40,661 bases of DNA from Anaerolineales bacterium (GCA_016932165.1 JAFGDK010000067.1:1-40661), one strand, 5' to 3'; counted from the stretch's first letter, positions 1-7,449 are shown. Translations and numbers: made by a program. Notes: generated from the sequence alone by a model not told the origin.

Positions 1-16
1 AGAACAAATAAAAAAG

Positions 17-66
17 TGTAACCTTTTGTAACCTTTTGTAACCTTTTGTCACCTTTTCGTACCTTG
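17..66. repeat. 10-bp tandem repeat array at left edge
   Basis: Four consecutive 10-base units begin at 21, 31, 41 and 51 (two of accttttgta, then accttttgtc and accttttcgt), and a partial fifth unit follows at 61. The exact 10-base period places each unit on nearly the same face of the helix. The complementary strand reads as repeated AAAAGGTNACA-like boxes. No coding potential is seen here. It may be a phased operator for a gene outside the window, or a simple slippage-generated repeat. Confidence 0.7.
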
Positions 67-113
67 ACATTTTTACCAGGGCATTTATCACCTGCGCATC
101 AAGCTGTATATAC

Positions 114-150
114 AAAAAAACGCACTGGAAATCACCTCAGTGCGTTTCAT
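114..150 (-). terminator. Rho-independent terminator after chrA
   Basis: A 7-bp stem (cgcactg at 121-127 with cagtgcg at 138-144) has an A7 run on its left. Read on the minus strand this is a GC-rich hairpin followed by seven T residues. It lies about 85 bases after the stop codon of the chromate transporter-like gene. Confidence 0.75.
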
Positions 151-231
151 TTCCCCAATCATTAAGTTTGGGGTATCTCATGTTTATTTTCCTTCCCGGC
201 ACGAAAGCGTTCAAAAACCAGTTCCACCAGG

Positions 232-1380
232 CTAGGCCAGATAATAAACTGCCAACCCGAGTAACGCCCCACCCAGGATCAAATAGGTAGTGTTGACTTT
301 CAATCGGGTCAGCAGCCCGAAGGATACCAATCCAATCAGCACGGTTAGGTTATCAGTCAAAGAAGTGCGGCCAAGCTCCCAGGTCACCGAAGCCATCAAC
401 CCCAGCGCGGCGACATTGACCCCATCCAGGAAAGCGCCCACCCAGGGAGAGCGGCGTATATGTGGGATCACCCGGTTGGAGAGGGCCACAAAGATGAACG
501 AGGGCAGAAAGATCCCCAATGTAGCCAGCAGTGCGCCGGGCACCCCGCCCAGGATGTAGCCAATGAAAGTAGCAGTGGTGAAGACTGGCCCCGGGGTGAC
601 CTGCCCGATGGCCACGGCGTCCACCAATTGCTGGTTGGTCAGCCAGCCGTAGTTAACCACCAGGTCAGTGCGTAGGAAAGCCAGCAGCACGTACCCGCTA
701 CCGTAGAGTACCGAGCCGATCTTGAGAAAGGTCAGAAACAGGGTCTGGAGGTCAAATCCCCTGCTGGCCGCCCGGAGAATTTCCATTCCCCCGAGGGGCA
801 TCAGCCAGGCGGCCAATCCAGCAGGGGATTTGTCTCGCAGGCGCGGGAGGTTGTCGATCAGCATGGCCGCCAGCCCGGCCAGCAGCAGCACCAGCAGTGG
901 ATTCCATTCAAGAAAAGCCAGCGCCAGGCTGAGGATGCCGATCACGGCAATGATCCTGCCCCTAACCGCCTTCTTGCCCAGCGCCAGCAGTGCGCTGGCG
1001 ATCACCGCCATCACCACCGGCTTGATCCCATACAGCAGCCAATCGGCCTGCGGCATACTGCCAAATTCGACATACACCCACGCCAGCAAACCCACAATCA
1101 GCATGGCCGGTGCGATGAAGCTGACCCCGCCCAACACCAAGCCCGGCAGGCCGGCACGCAAGTAGCTTAGATGGATCGCCATCTCGGTCGAGTTTGGTCC
1201 AGGGATCAGATTGGTGGCACCCAGCAGGTCGAGGAATTCCTCATCGCTCAACCATTTGCGTTTTACCACCACCTCGTCGTGCATCATGGCGATGTGGGCC
1301 GCCGGGCCGCCAAAGGCGGTGGTACCCAGCTTGAGGAACACGCTGGCAACTTCAATCACAGGGTTGTTTTTCTCATTCAT
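232..1380 (-). CDS. chrA: ChrA-family chromate/anion transporter
   Basis: A 382-residue polytopic inner-membrane protein of the CHR family, whose members export chromate, probably in exchange or symport with other ions. It has the two-domain long form. The N-terminal repeat carries FGGPAAHIAMM (about residues 23-33) and NLIPGPNSTE (about 57-66). The second repeat carries YGSGYVLLAF and VTPGPVFTTATF (about 226-270). The paired Pro-Gly-Pro signatures and roughly ten hydrophobic segments are typical of full-length ChrA. The ATG at 1380 follows an AAAAGG sequence. It stands alone, with a terminator downstream and a CBS-domain gene upstream in the same direction. The family call is firm. Chromate as the physiological substrate is only inferred, and other oxyanions are possible. 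Confidence 0.9.
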   Translation of the reverse strand: MNEKNNPVIEVASVFLKLGTTAFGGPAAHIAMMHDEVVVKRKWLSDEEFLDLLGATNLIPGPNSTEMAIHLSYLRAGLPGLVLGGVSFIAPAMLIVGLLAWVYVEFGSMPQADWLLYGIKPVVMAVIASALLALGKKAVRGRIIAVIGILSLALAFLEWNPLLVLLLAGLAAMLIDNLPRLRDKSPAGLAAWLMPLGGMEILRAASRGFDLQTLFLTFLKIGSVLYGSGYVLLAFLRTDLVVNYGWLTNQQLVDAVAIGQVTPGPVFTTATFIGYILGGVPGALLATLGIFLPSFIFVALSNRVIPHIRRSPWVGAFLDGVNVAALGLMASVTWELGRTSLTDNLTVLIGLVSFGLLTRLKVNTTYLILGGALLGLAVYYLA

Positions 1381-1510
1381 CCTTTTCTAATTTCCTGTGG
1401 TGTCGCAGGTTGGTTTGACTGTCATAACTATATCAAAAGTTCCCCCTGAATTGTTTTTGCTTGTAACGGGAAGAGCTGTGACCAACCACAGGCAGGGCAG
1501 ATCTTAAGAG

Positions 1511-1533
1511 GAGAGCGCACCGGGGTGCGCTCC
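1511..1533 (-). terminator. Hairpin downstream of CBS-domain gene
   Basis: A perfect 9-bp GC-rich inverted repeat (gagcgcacc 1513-1521, ggtgcgctc 1524-1532) with a two-base loop lies about 30 bases after the CBS gene stop. The minus strand shows only a weak C/T tract after the stem, so termination is plausible but not clear. Confidence 0.45.
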
Positions 1534-1565
1534 TATAGTTACTTTCTATGCCAGGGGACTGCCGA

Positions 1566-2012
1566 TCAGTATCCCCGGATGTAGGATTCAAGCTGGCTGA
1601 TCAGGGTCTCCTGTTCGGAGATCAGATCGGCGACCACATCCCCGATCGAGATGATCCCGGCCAGCTGCCCGCCTTCCAGTACCGGCAGGTGGCGGATGCG
1701 CTTGCCGACCATTAACGCCATACATTCCTGGATCGGCTGGCTGGGTTCCACACAGATCACCTGCTCGGTCATAATCTCAGCGACAGGCGTATCGGCGGCG
1801 GTCCTTCCCTTCAGGGCCACCTTGCGGGCATAATCGCGCTCCGACATAATTCCAGCTACATGGCCGTCTTCTTCCAAAACCAAAACGGCACCAATCCCTT
1901 TTTCAGACATCAACTTCAGGGCATCGAAGACCGGGGTTTCAGGCGAGACAGAGAATACCTGGCTGCCTTTTTTGTCTAACAGCATTCTGACTGTACGGGT
2001 GATCTGGGTCAT
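1566..2012 (-). CDS. Tandem CBS-domain protein
   Basis: A 148-residue cytoplasmic protein made almost entirely of a Bateman pair. CBS1 is at about residues 14-70, with the KGIGAVLVLE and GIMSERDYARK blocks. CBS2 is at about 80-140, with RIRHLPVLEGGQLAGIISIGDVV. Such stand-alone pairs bind adenine nucleotides (AMP, ATP, NADH) and act as energy sensors or regulatory subunits. The ending SQLESYIRGY is typical of this small family. The start at 2012 is supported by a strong ribosome site, taggagga, just upstream of the ATG. A TATAAT box sits on the minus strand around 2062. No partner enzyme is adjacent, so the target is unknown. Confidence 0.9.
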   Translation of the reverse strand: MTQITRTVRMLLDKKGSQVFSVSPETPVFDALKLMSEKGIGAVLVLEEDGHVAGIMSERDYARKVALKGRTAADTPVAEIMTEQVICVEPSQPIQECMALMVGKRIRHLPVLEGGQLAGIISIGDVVADLISEQETLISQLESYIRGY

Positions 2013-2129
2013 GGCTCCTCCTAGGATATTAAGACTAAACGGGTAGAATTTAACCTGTATTATACAACAAATGACGAGGCGCTCTGCCGGCTTCTTACCC
2101 GATGTGAATGGTGATGATGGTTGGCCTAC

Positions 2130-3515
2130 TTAATTCCCCACCAACCCCTGGTCCAGCGCCTGGCGCAGGGTGCGCACTTCAATCACCTCGATGCCTTTGG
2201 GGTAAGGCTCGCTCTTGCGCACCAGCCTGGGGATCACGGCGCGCTTAAATCCCAGCTTGCTGGCCTCGCGCAGGCGGTTGTTAAGTTGGGAGACGGTGCG
2301 CAGTTCCCCTGAAAGGCCGATCTCGCCAATCATCACCGTGTCAGCGCGCACCGGCTGGTCTCTCACCGAGGAGGCGATCGCAGCTGCCAATGCCAGGTCT
2401 GCGGCTGGTTCGCCGATCTTTAATCCCCCGACCACATTGACAAAGATGTCCTGCTCGCCGAGTTTGATCCCCAGCCGCCGGGTGAGCACCGCCGAGATCA
2501 GCAGCAGGCGGTTGAAATCCACCCCGTTGGCGGTGCGGCGGGCATTCCCAAATGAAGTCGGGCTGGTGAGTCCCTGCACCTCCACCAGCAGCGGGCGGGT
2601 GCCCTCCATCGTCACGGCAATCGCCGACCCGGGGGCGTTGACCATCCGCTCAGCGAGGAAGGCTTCAGAGGGGTTGGGCACTTCAATCATGCCGCGTTCC
2701 TGCATCTCGAACACCCCCACCTCGGAGGTCGCTCCGAAGCGGTTCTTGACTGAGCGCAGCAGGCGGTAAGCCCCAAAGCGGTCGCCTTCCAGGTAGAGCA
2801 CAGTATCGACGATGTGTTCCAGCACGCGCGGTCCGGCGATGGCACCTTCCTTGGTCACATGCCCAATCAGGAAGACGGCAATCCCGCTGTTCTTGGCCAA
2901 CTCACGCAGCCGGGAGGCGCACTCCCGCACCTGGGAAACCGACCCGGCAGAGGAATCCAGATCGGCAGTGTAGGCAGTCTGGATCGAGTCCACGATGATC
3001 AGGGGCGGGGCGACGGACTGGGTGTGGTTGAGCATCGTTTCCAGGTTGGTCTCGGTGACCAGGTAGAGTTCCTCTGGCAGAGAGGGATTCTCCTGCCCGG
3101 CGGTCAGCCGGTGGGCGCGCATCTTGATCTGGTTCTCAGATTCTTCGCCGGAGATATACAGCACCCTGGATTCTCTGGCGATCTCCATCGCCATCTGCAG
3201 CAGCAGGGTAGACTTGCCGATCCCGGGGTCGCCGCCGATCAGAATGATCGATCCAGGCACAATCCCTCCCCCGAGGACGCGGGAAAACTCGCCGATCGAG
3301 AGCGGCATGCGGTCTTCTGCCTGGCTGCCGATCTCGGTCAGGCGGTGCGGCGTGGAGGCGCCGGACAGGCCGCGGGGGGCGTTTTTCTTCCCTTCGGGCT
3401 GGATCATCTCCTGCACCATCGTGTTGTACTCGCCGCATGCCGGGCAGCGCCCCATCTCACGGGGAGACTGCCTCCCGCAGTTCTGGCAAACGTAAACTGT
3501 GCGTGCTTTGGCCAT
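2130..3515 (-). CDS. radA: DNA repair protein RadA (Sms)
   Basis: A 461-residue full-length RadA, the RecA-like ATPase that drives branch migration of recombination intermediates. The N-terminal C4 zinc finger is C10-C13-C25-C28. Walker A is GGDPGIGKST (94-103). The RadA-specific KNRFG motif is at 257-261. The C-terminal Lon-like domain (about 290-455) contains GEIGLSGELR and GEPAADLALA, without the Lon catalytic serine, as in other RadA proteins. The ATG at 3515 begins MAKARTVYVC, the usual RadA start. A TATAAT on the minus strand at 3556-3561 may be its promoter. The gene diverges from the cytochrome module. Confidence 0.97.
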   Translation of the reverse strand: MAKARTVYVCQNCGRQSPREMGRCPACGEYNTMVQEMIQPEGKKNAPRGLSGASTPHRLTEIGSQAEDRMPLSIGEFSRVLGGGIVPGSIILIGGDPGIGKSTLLLQMAMEIARESRVLYISGEESENQIKMRAHRLTAGQENPSLPEELYLVTETNLETMLNHTQSVAPPLIIVDSIQTAYTADLDSSAGSVSQVRECASRLRELAKNSGIAVFLIGHVTKEGAIAGPRVLEHIVDTVLYLEGDRFGAYRLLRSVKNRFGATSEVGVFEMQERGMIEVPNPSEAFLAERMVNAPGSAIAVTMEGTRPLLVEVQGLTSPTSFGNARRTANGVDFNRLLLISAVLTRRLGIKLGEQDIFVNVVGGLKIGEPAADLALAAAIASSVRDQPVRADTVMIGEIGLSGELRTVSQLNNRLREASKLGFKRAVIPRLVRKSEPYPKGIEVIEVRTLRQALDQGLVGN

Positions 3516-3635
3516 AATTGCACCTCAACCAAGTTTTTCGCTCATTTGTTCTGAGATTATACCAGCAATTCAACGGCGAATCATCTCTCTCGACCAATAA
3601 AATCAAGCATTGTAAGTTTACTAAGATTTTGGAAA

Positions 3636-3649
3636 TTTACTTAAGTAAA
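3636..3649. promoter_or_regulatory. Fnr/Dnr-like 14-bp operator palindrome
   Basis: A perfect 14-base palindrome, tttacttaagtaaa, has the TTxAC-N4-GTxAA layout of Crp/Fnr/Dnr-type operators. A possible extended -10 (TGc TAATGT, 3669-3677) would put the start of transcription near 3684 and the palindrome centre at about -41.5, the position used by class II activators of this family. A Crp/Fnr-family gene closes the same module at 6702-7394. That the two belong together is inference. Confidence 0.5.
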
Positions 3650-3726
3650 GGACATAGCTCATACTGTGTGCTAATGTTAATCTAGATTGCGCCATGTTTC
3701 ACAAGATATCAAAAGAGGAGATAGGA

Positions 3727-4752
3727 ATGCAACAAAAACAAGTGTACTCACGCAGCATCACCTTAGCAGTATTACTGCTCAGTCTTCTGCTTGCAACGAT
3801 GCTCGCTGGTTGCGGACAAGAAGCCCCCGCTCCACCGGTAGAAATTACCGTTGTGGTGACAGCAACCCCGTTACCAACTGAGACTCCGCCAGAGCCGCCC
3901 CCACCCCCAGATCACTCAGCGATTGTGGCCGCCTGGGAGCAAAGCCCCCATGGGAACACCTATGATCTGGGCAAAGGTCCGAACACGTACTGCTCTCGGT
4001 GCCACTCACCACAGAACTGGGACCCAGAAGCAACCACAGATACCCCGCCTAACTGTGTTACATGCAAGTTCCCGACAGACGCCGAATTGAGGATTGCCTC
4101 AACGATGGATTTTGTCTCCGAAGAGGATTGGGTGGGGATTAACTGTGAAACCTGCCATGTGGTAGAAGACGGCGTTGTGCAAGAGGGGATCGCCTGGCTG
4201 AGCCCGCTCACCGGCGAGTATTTGGCCGCCAACACGCCAAACGAACTTTGCACCAAGTGCCACCTGACCTCACAGGGTGTTTCTGCCACTGGGGGCAGAG
4301 GGGTAACTCACGAAATCTACTTGGGGGGCAGCGCCCATAAGAACTGGGCAGGCATCACTAACACCGAGCGCAGACCAGAATACTGTTCTGACTGCCACGA
4401 TCCGCACACCCAAGAGCCGATCGCATGCACGGGTTGCCATACAATTGATGAGACAGATCACGCCATGGGTTTCTACCCTGCAATGGCTGAAACAGTGACC
4501 TGTATGGCCTGTCATGAAGCCTCCGGCATGGATGTCGGACCCCATCCGGATGAAGCCATGGGCGGTATTTGGGTGCCAGTCGTCAGCGAAATGAGCAGAT
4601 CAGGCCAGCTAACCACCAGTGCCGTTGTTTCGCACAGTATCCAATGGCAGGTTTCCTGCAACCGCTGCCACTTTGAAGAAAACCCCTGGGAACTGCCTGT
4701 GCTGACAGAGAATGGGCAGATTCCTGAACCCGCTGAGGATACTGGAGGATAA
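3727..4752 (+). CDS. Octaheme c-type cytochrome lipoprotein A
   Basis: A 341-residue exported lipoprotein. The signal peptide ends in the lipobox LAGC29, followed by a Thr/Pro-rich stalk to about residue 62. Eight heme c sites follow: CSRCH 89-93, CVTCK 110-114, CETCH 140-144, CTKCH 175-179, CSDCH 220-224, CTGCH 234-238, CMACH 259-263 and CNRCH 311-315. The second site has Lys instead of His, the motif of the catalytic lysine-ligated heme in NrfA-type nitrite reductases. The ATG at 3727 is chosen for its GAGGAG at 3715-3720 and because it gives a clean lipoprotein signal; the upstream ATG at 3694 does not. At 341 residues it is smaller than known octaheme reductases (HAO, ONR, OTR). It is paralogous to the next gene. 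It could be an enzyme or an electron-transfer subunit; the substrate is unknown. Confidence 0.88.
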   Translation: MQQKQVYSRSITLAVLLLSLLLATMLAGCGQEAPAPPVEITVVVTATPLPTETPPEPPPPPDHSAIVAAWEQSPHGNTYDLGKGPNTYCSRCHSPQNWDPEATTDTPPNCVTCKFPTDAELRIASTMDFVSEEDWVGINCETCHVVEDGVVQEGIAWLSPLTGEYLAANTPNELCTKCHLTSQGVSATGGRGVTHEIYLGGSAHKNWAGITNTERRPEYCSDCHDPHTQEPIACTGCHTIDETDHAMGFYPAMAETVTCMACHEASGMDVGPHPDEAMGGIWVPVVSEMSRSGQLTTSAVVSHSIQWQVSCNRCHFEENPWELPVLTENGQIPEPAEDTGG

Positions 4753-4817
4753 ATCAGCCAAATACCTCAAATCCTTGACAGGATGCCGGCCTGTGCACCT
4801 GTTATCTCAACCAAAAG

Positions 4818-4849
4818 CTAAAGGGTGGGAAATATTTCCCACCCTTTAG
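4818..4849 (+). terminator. 32-bp perfect palindrome between the cytochrome genes
   Basis: Bases 4818-4849 form a 32-base perfect palindrome with the core gggtgggaaatatttccc. It lies 65 bases after the first cytochrome stop and about 24 before the start of the second. It could act as an intercistronic terminator, attenuator or mRNA-stabilising hairpin. No long T tract follows, so partial termination is more likely than full termination. Confidence 0.6.
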
Positions 4850-4872
4850 AACAGTTTATGGTGAAGGAAACA

Positions 4873-5808
4873 ATGCGTAAACAACCCAGAAATATATTCT
4901 TTCTAGCAATTCTTTTAACAACCTTGGCTTTTCTGACAGCCTGCGGAACAACCGACAATGCACCTCAAGCGCCGCCGCAACCAAACGCTAACTCAGCTGA
5001 GGAGAATGGAGAAGAAACCAACCAACCTCCAGAACCCGAAACTCAACCAGCCGAAAACACACCCCAGATGAACGAGGAGGAAATTCAAGCCGCCATCCAG
5101 GTCAGTTGGAATAACAGCCCGCACGCAGCAGCTTATGTTTTAGATGAAGCCAATCAGAATAACAGCTGCGCCCGGTGTCACTCTCCAATCAACTGGCAGC
5201 CCACTTTGGATGATCTGCCAGAAAGTTGTTTCTCGTGCAAATTCGAGCTTGAAGAACCAGACCCGTTAATCGCAGAAAATGATTGGCAAAATATTCCCTG
5301 CATGGTTTGCCATGAAGTTGGCAGAAAAGACAAAGTGGATCCTGCATTTAAGTGGCTTGAAATTGCCGAATTGGAGGAATATACACAGGTTGAAACCTCA
5401 ACAGAATTGTGCCAGAAATGCCATCCGACAGAAACATTTACAGCACACGGTGGTATCCAAGACCTGGGCGTACATCAGGATATGACTTGCACAGACTGCC
5501 ACGACGCCCATACCACGCAGGCATCCTGCATGGATGCAGGATGCCATGAAAATGTCTTGAATACCGGCATTCCAGGACATACAGACGAACACCTCAATGT
5601 GGCCTGTGTGGCCTGTCATGATGCTGGTGGGATGGCACTTGGCTTCAGGGAAGAAGATGGCCTATTTACCACCCAGGAAGTTATTCCAACCGAAGAAGGC
5701 GAGAACACATTTTTCTTTTCTTCCCACCATCTTAAGCTTGATTCCGCGTGCGACGACTGCCATTTCACCGGAAACCCCTGGAGCATCACAGACAACATTG
5801 GGCAATAA
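4873..5808 (+). CDS. Octaheme c-type cytochrome lipoprotein B
   Basis: A 311-residue paralogue of the preceding protein. It has a lipoprotein signal with LTAC24, a Glu/Pro/Asn-rich stalk to about residue 70, then eight heme sites: CARCH 99-103, CFSCK 119-123, CMVCH 143-147, CQKCH 180-184, CTDCH 206-210, the wide CX4CH site CMDAGCH 219-225, CVACH 245-249 and CDDCH 293-297. Order and spacing match protein A, including CXXCK as the second site and the ending with an NPW triplet after the last heme. The ATG at 4873 is chosen for its GAAGGA and signal peptide; upstream in-frame starts at 4825 and 4858 would run from inside the palindrome. The two proteins could form a heterodimer or successive parts of an electron wire on the outer face of the membrane. 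Confidence 0.88.
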   Translation: MRKQPRNIFFLAILLTTLAFLTACGTTDNAPQAPPQPNANSAEENGEETNQPPEPETQPAENTPQMNEEEIQAAIQVSWNNSPHAAAYVLDEANQNNSCARCHSPINWQPTLDDLPESCFSCKFELEEPDPLIAENDWQNIPCMVCHEVGRKDKVDPAFKWLEIAELEEYTQVETSTELCQKCHPTETFTAHGGIQDLGVHQDMTCTDCHDAHTTQASCMDAGCHENVLNTGIPGHTDEHLNVACVACHDAGGMALGFREEDGLFTTQEVIPTEEGENTFFFSSHHLKLDSACDDCHFTGNPWSITDNIGQ

Positions 5809-5856
5809 CAACTGAAACCATTCACAAATCCAAGCTCAAGACAAGGAGCATTTACA

Positions 5857-6543
5857 ATGAACTCAAAAAGTGGAAAAACCATACGAATAATTGCCGTGAT
5901 CTTTTTAGGCTTGACTGCAACCATGAACCTGCTGGGTGGAACCGGAACAGTATGCGCTGCTTTCCTTACCAAGCAATACCCCCCTATGTGGGCGTTATAC
6001 GATTACCGTTTGCTTTACCAAATCCTGATGATCACCACGATCGCCACGGGTATCGCCGGCATCTGGGCGCTGATGGGGCTGGTTAGAAGGAAGGAAAATG
6101 GCTTTCGAAACGCTTTGATCATACTGGCCATTGGTGCCGTTCTGGGAGGTGTCCACGTGGCGGCCTCGCTGACCCTGCGCGGGAAAGCTGTCCCTGCAAA
6201 CGTGAAACTTTATCTCAATATCATCACCCTGGTCCTGTTTTTGATCCTGCGCTTGCCAGGTGTCTGGGAAAAGATCAATTTCAACGGCCCGGCGGATAAA
6301 GGGGAGAACTCGCTGTCGGGCGGACTAGCCGCCATAATTTCAGGCGGCATCACCCTGAGCACCTTCATCTGGGCAGGCCCATCGCATACCTACCAGGGGG
6401 TCAACTGGGTGTTGGTTCTCGATAAACTTCTTGTGGAATTCGGTCTACTCCTATTAATTGGTGGGATCGGTCTTATCATCCACTGGCTGCTATTGGTGCA
6501 CCACTCAGAGCGAACCTCCCCGATTGAATCAATCACCTCTTAG
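5857..6543 (+). CDS. Polytopic membrane protein of the cytochrome module
   Basis: A 228-residue membrane protein with about six hydrophobic segments. I do not recognise the family. Histidines lie in or next to membrane segments (GGVHVAAS about 89-96, SHTYQGVNW about 178, IIHWLLLVHH about 207-216). Paired histidines could hold heme b, so a quinol-oxidising membrane anchor for the two cytochromes is a reasonable but unproven idea. The ATG at 5857 follows AAGGAG with a slightly long spacing. It begins 48 bases after the second cytochrome gene and is followed by a strong terminator. That arrangement supports a single transcription unit with the cytochromes. Confidence 0.75.
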   Translation: MNSKSGKTIRIIAVIFLGLTATMNLLGGTGTVCAAFLTKQYPPMWALYDYRLLYQILMITTIATGIAGIWALMGLVRRKENGFRNALIILAIGAVLGGVHVAASLTLRGKAVPANVKLYLNIITLVLFLILRLPGVWEKINFNGPADKGENSLSGGLAAIISGGITLSTFIWAGPSHTYQGVNWVLVLDKLLVEFGLLLLIGGIGLIIHWLLLVHHSERTSPIESITS

Positions 6544-6587
6544 CACTTGCTAATGGGGCAAATATGCTCCAACCTTTCCTGCTTTGT

Positions 6588-6632
6588 TTAAACGGGTTCA
6601 CAGCCATTTTGGCTGTGAACCCGTTTAATATG
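6588..6632 (+). terminator. Strong hairpin terminator closing the cytochrome operon
   Basis: An 18-bp perfect stem (6588-6605 paired with 6611-6628) closes a 5-base loop, atttt. The stem contains cgggttcacagcc. The downstream side is A/T-rich but not a pure T run. It separates the membrane protein gene from the regulator gene, which therefore has its own promoter. Confidence 0.8.
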
Positions 6633-6689
6633 GATACTCATCAATTAAAAAAATGCCGCCCATATTAATTGCTTCAGAAAATAATTGGT

Positions 6690-6695
6690 TATAAT
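6690..6695 (+). promoter_or_regulatory. -10 box of a leaderless promoter (regulator gene)
   Basis: A consensus TATAAT ends six bases before the ATG at 6702. Transcription starting the usual seven bases downstream would begin on the A of the start codon, giving a leaderless mRNA. There is no ribosome site in front of this ATG. A weak -35 (ttgctt, 6669-6674) lies 15 bases upstream. Confidence 0.6.
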
Positions 6696-6701
6696 GTTCT
6701 T

Positions 6702-7394
6702 ATGGTCACTACACTGAACCAAATTGCCCAGAAAATGCAGCGGATTCCTCATTTCAAGGGACTCAAACTTGAAGAAATCATCAATATTGTCCGTTCTGGC
6801 TCGATTGATAAGTATCCCAAAGATGAGATCATCCTTCATGAGAATTTTGATTGCTTTGGAATTTGCGTGCTGCTCAAGGGAGAAATTTATCTCTATCGTC
6901 TTGGCCCTGAAGGGCAAGAGAATATCATTGCAGTCATCGAGCCTGTGATCATGTTCAATGAAGTAGCTGCCCTGGATGGAGGGCCGAACCCGGTCACTGC
7001 GGTAGCGGCCAAAGACAGCCTGGTGTGGCATGCAGATTACAAAACCTTTCAATATGGTCTGCAAAAATATCCTCAACTTGGACTCGGCTTGCTGCCTGTC
7101 CTGGCTAGAAGAAACCGGGAGATCCTTACGAAGTACTGCAAACTTTCATTTTTAGATGTGAAGGAACGCATGGCGGCTCTCCTCCTTGAGCTGAGTGATG
7201 AAGGCAAAGAAGTTATCGACCGAAGGGGACACAGCATTCAGCACATGGCAGCCCACATCGTTACCTCGCCTGCATTAATAAGCCGGATCATCGGTGAATT
7301 CAAAGCTGAAGGACTGATCTCCGCCTCACGACAGAGTATCAAGGTAGAAAACCCGACAACACTGGAAAAGGTCTCTTTCGGAATTTACGAATGA
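6702..7394 (+). CDS. Crp/Fnr-family transcriptional regulator
   Basis: A 230-residue regulator with an N-terminal cyclic-nucleotide-binding-type beta-barrel (about residues 15-130, including GICVLLKGEIYLYRLGPEGQE) and a C-terminal winged helix (about 145-215, recognition region TSPALISRIIGEF). It lacks the N-terminal four-cysteine cluster of oxygen-sensing Fnr. A heme, nucleotide or redox ligand is possible. The ATG at 6702 is chosen over the upstream TTG because the barrel starts soon after it and a TATAAT lies six bases before it. The gene directly follows the octaheme cytochrome unit and is likely its regulator. A palindrome of suitable architecture lies upstream of the first cytochrome. 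Confidence 0.88.
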   Translation: MVTTLNQIAQKMQRIPHFKGLKLEEIINIVRSGSIDKYPKDEIILHENFDCFGICVLLKGEIYLYRLGPEGQENIIAVIEPVIMFNEVAALDGGPNPVTAVAAKDSLVWHADYKTFQYGLQKYPQLGLGLLPVLARRNREILTKYCKLSFLDVKERMAALLLELSDEGKEVIDRRGHSIQHMAAHIVTSPALISRIIGEFKAEGLISASRQSIKVENPTTLEKVSFGIYE

Positions 7395-7413
7395 ATTCCG
7401 CATAAATTAAAAC

Positions 7414-7449
7414 AAAAAACCGAGGCGTTTGAAATGCCTCGGTTTTTTT
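7414..7449. terminator. Bidirectional terminator between regulator and clpC
   Basis: A stem of ccgaggc (7420-7426) and gcctcgg (7436-7442) is flanked by A6 on the left and T7 on the right. It therefore serves both the regulator gene on the plus strand and clpC on the minus strand, which converge here. Confidence 0.9.

Noticed and set aside
17-66. CRISPR-like array
   Set aside because: The units are only 10 bases and contiguous, without spacers.
4825-4872. Upstream start of cytochrome B at GTG 4825 or ATG 4858
   Set aside because: The first lies inside the palindrome; both spoil the lipoprotein signal, which begins at ATG 4873 after GAAGGA.
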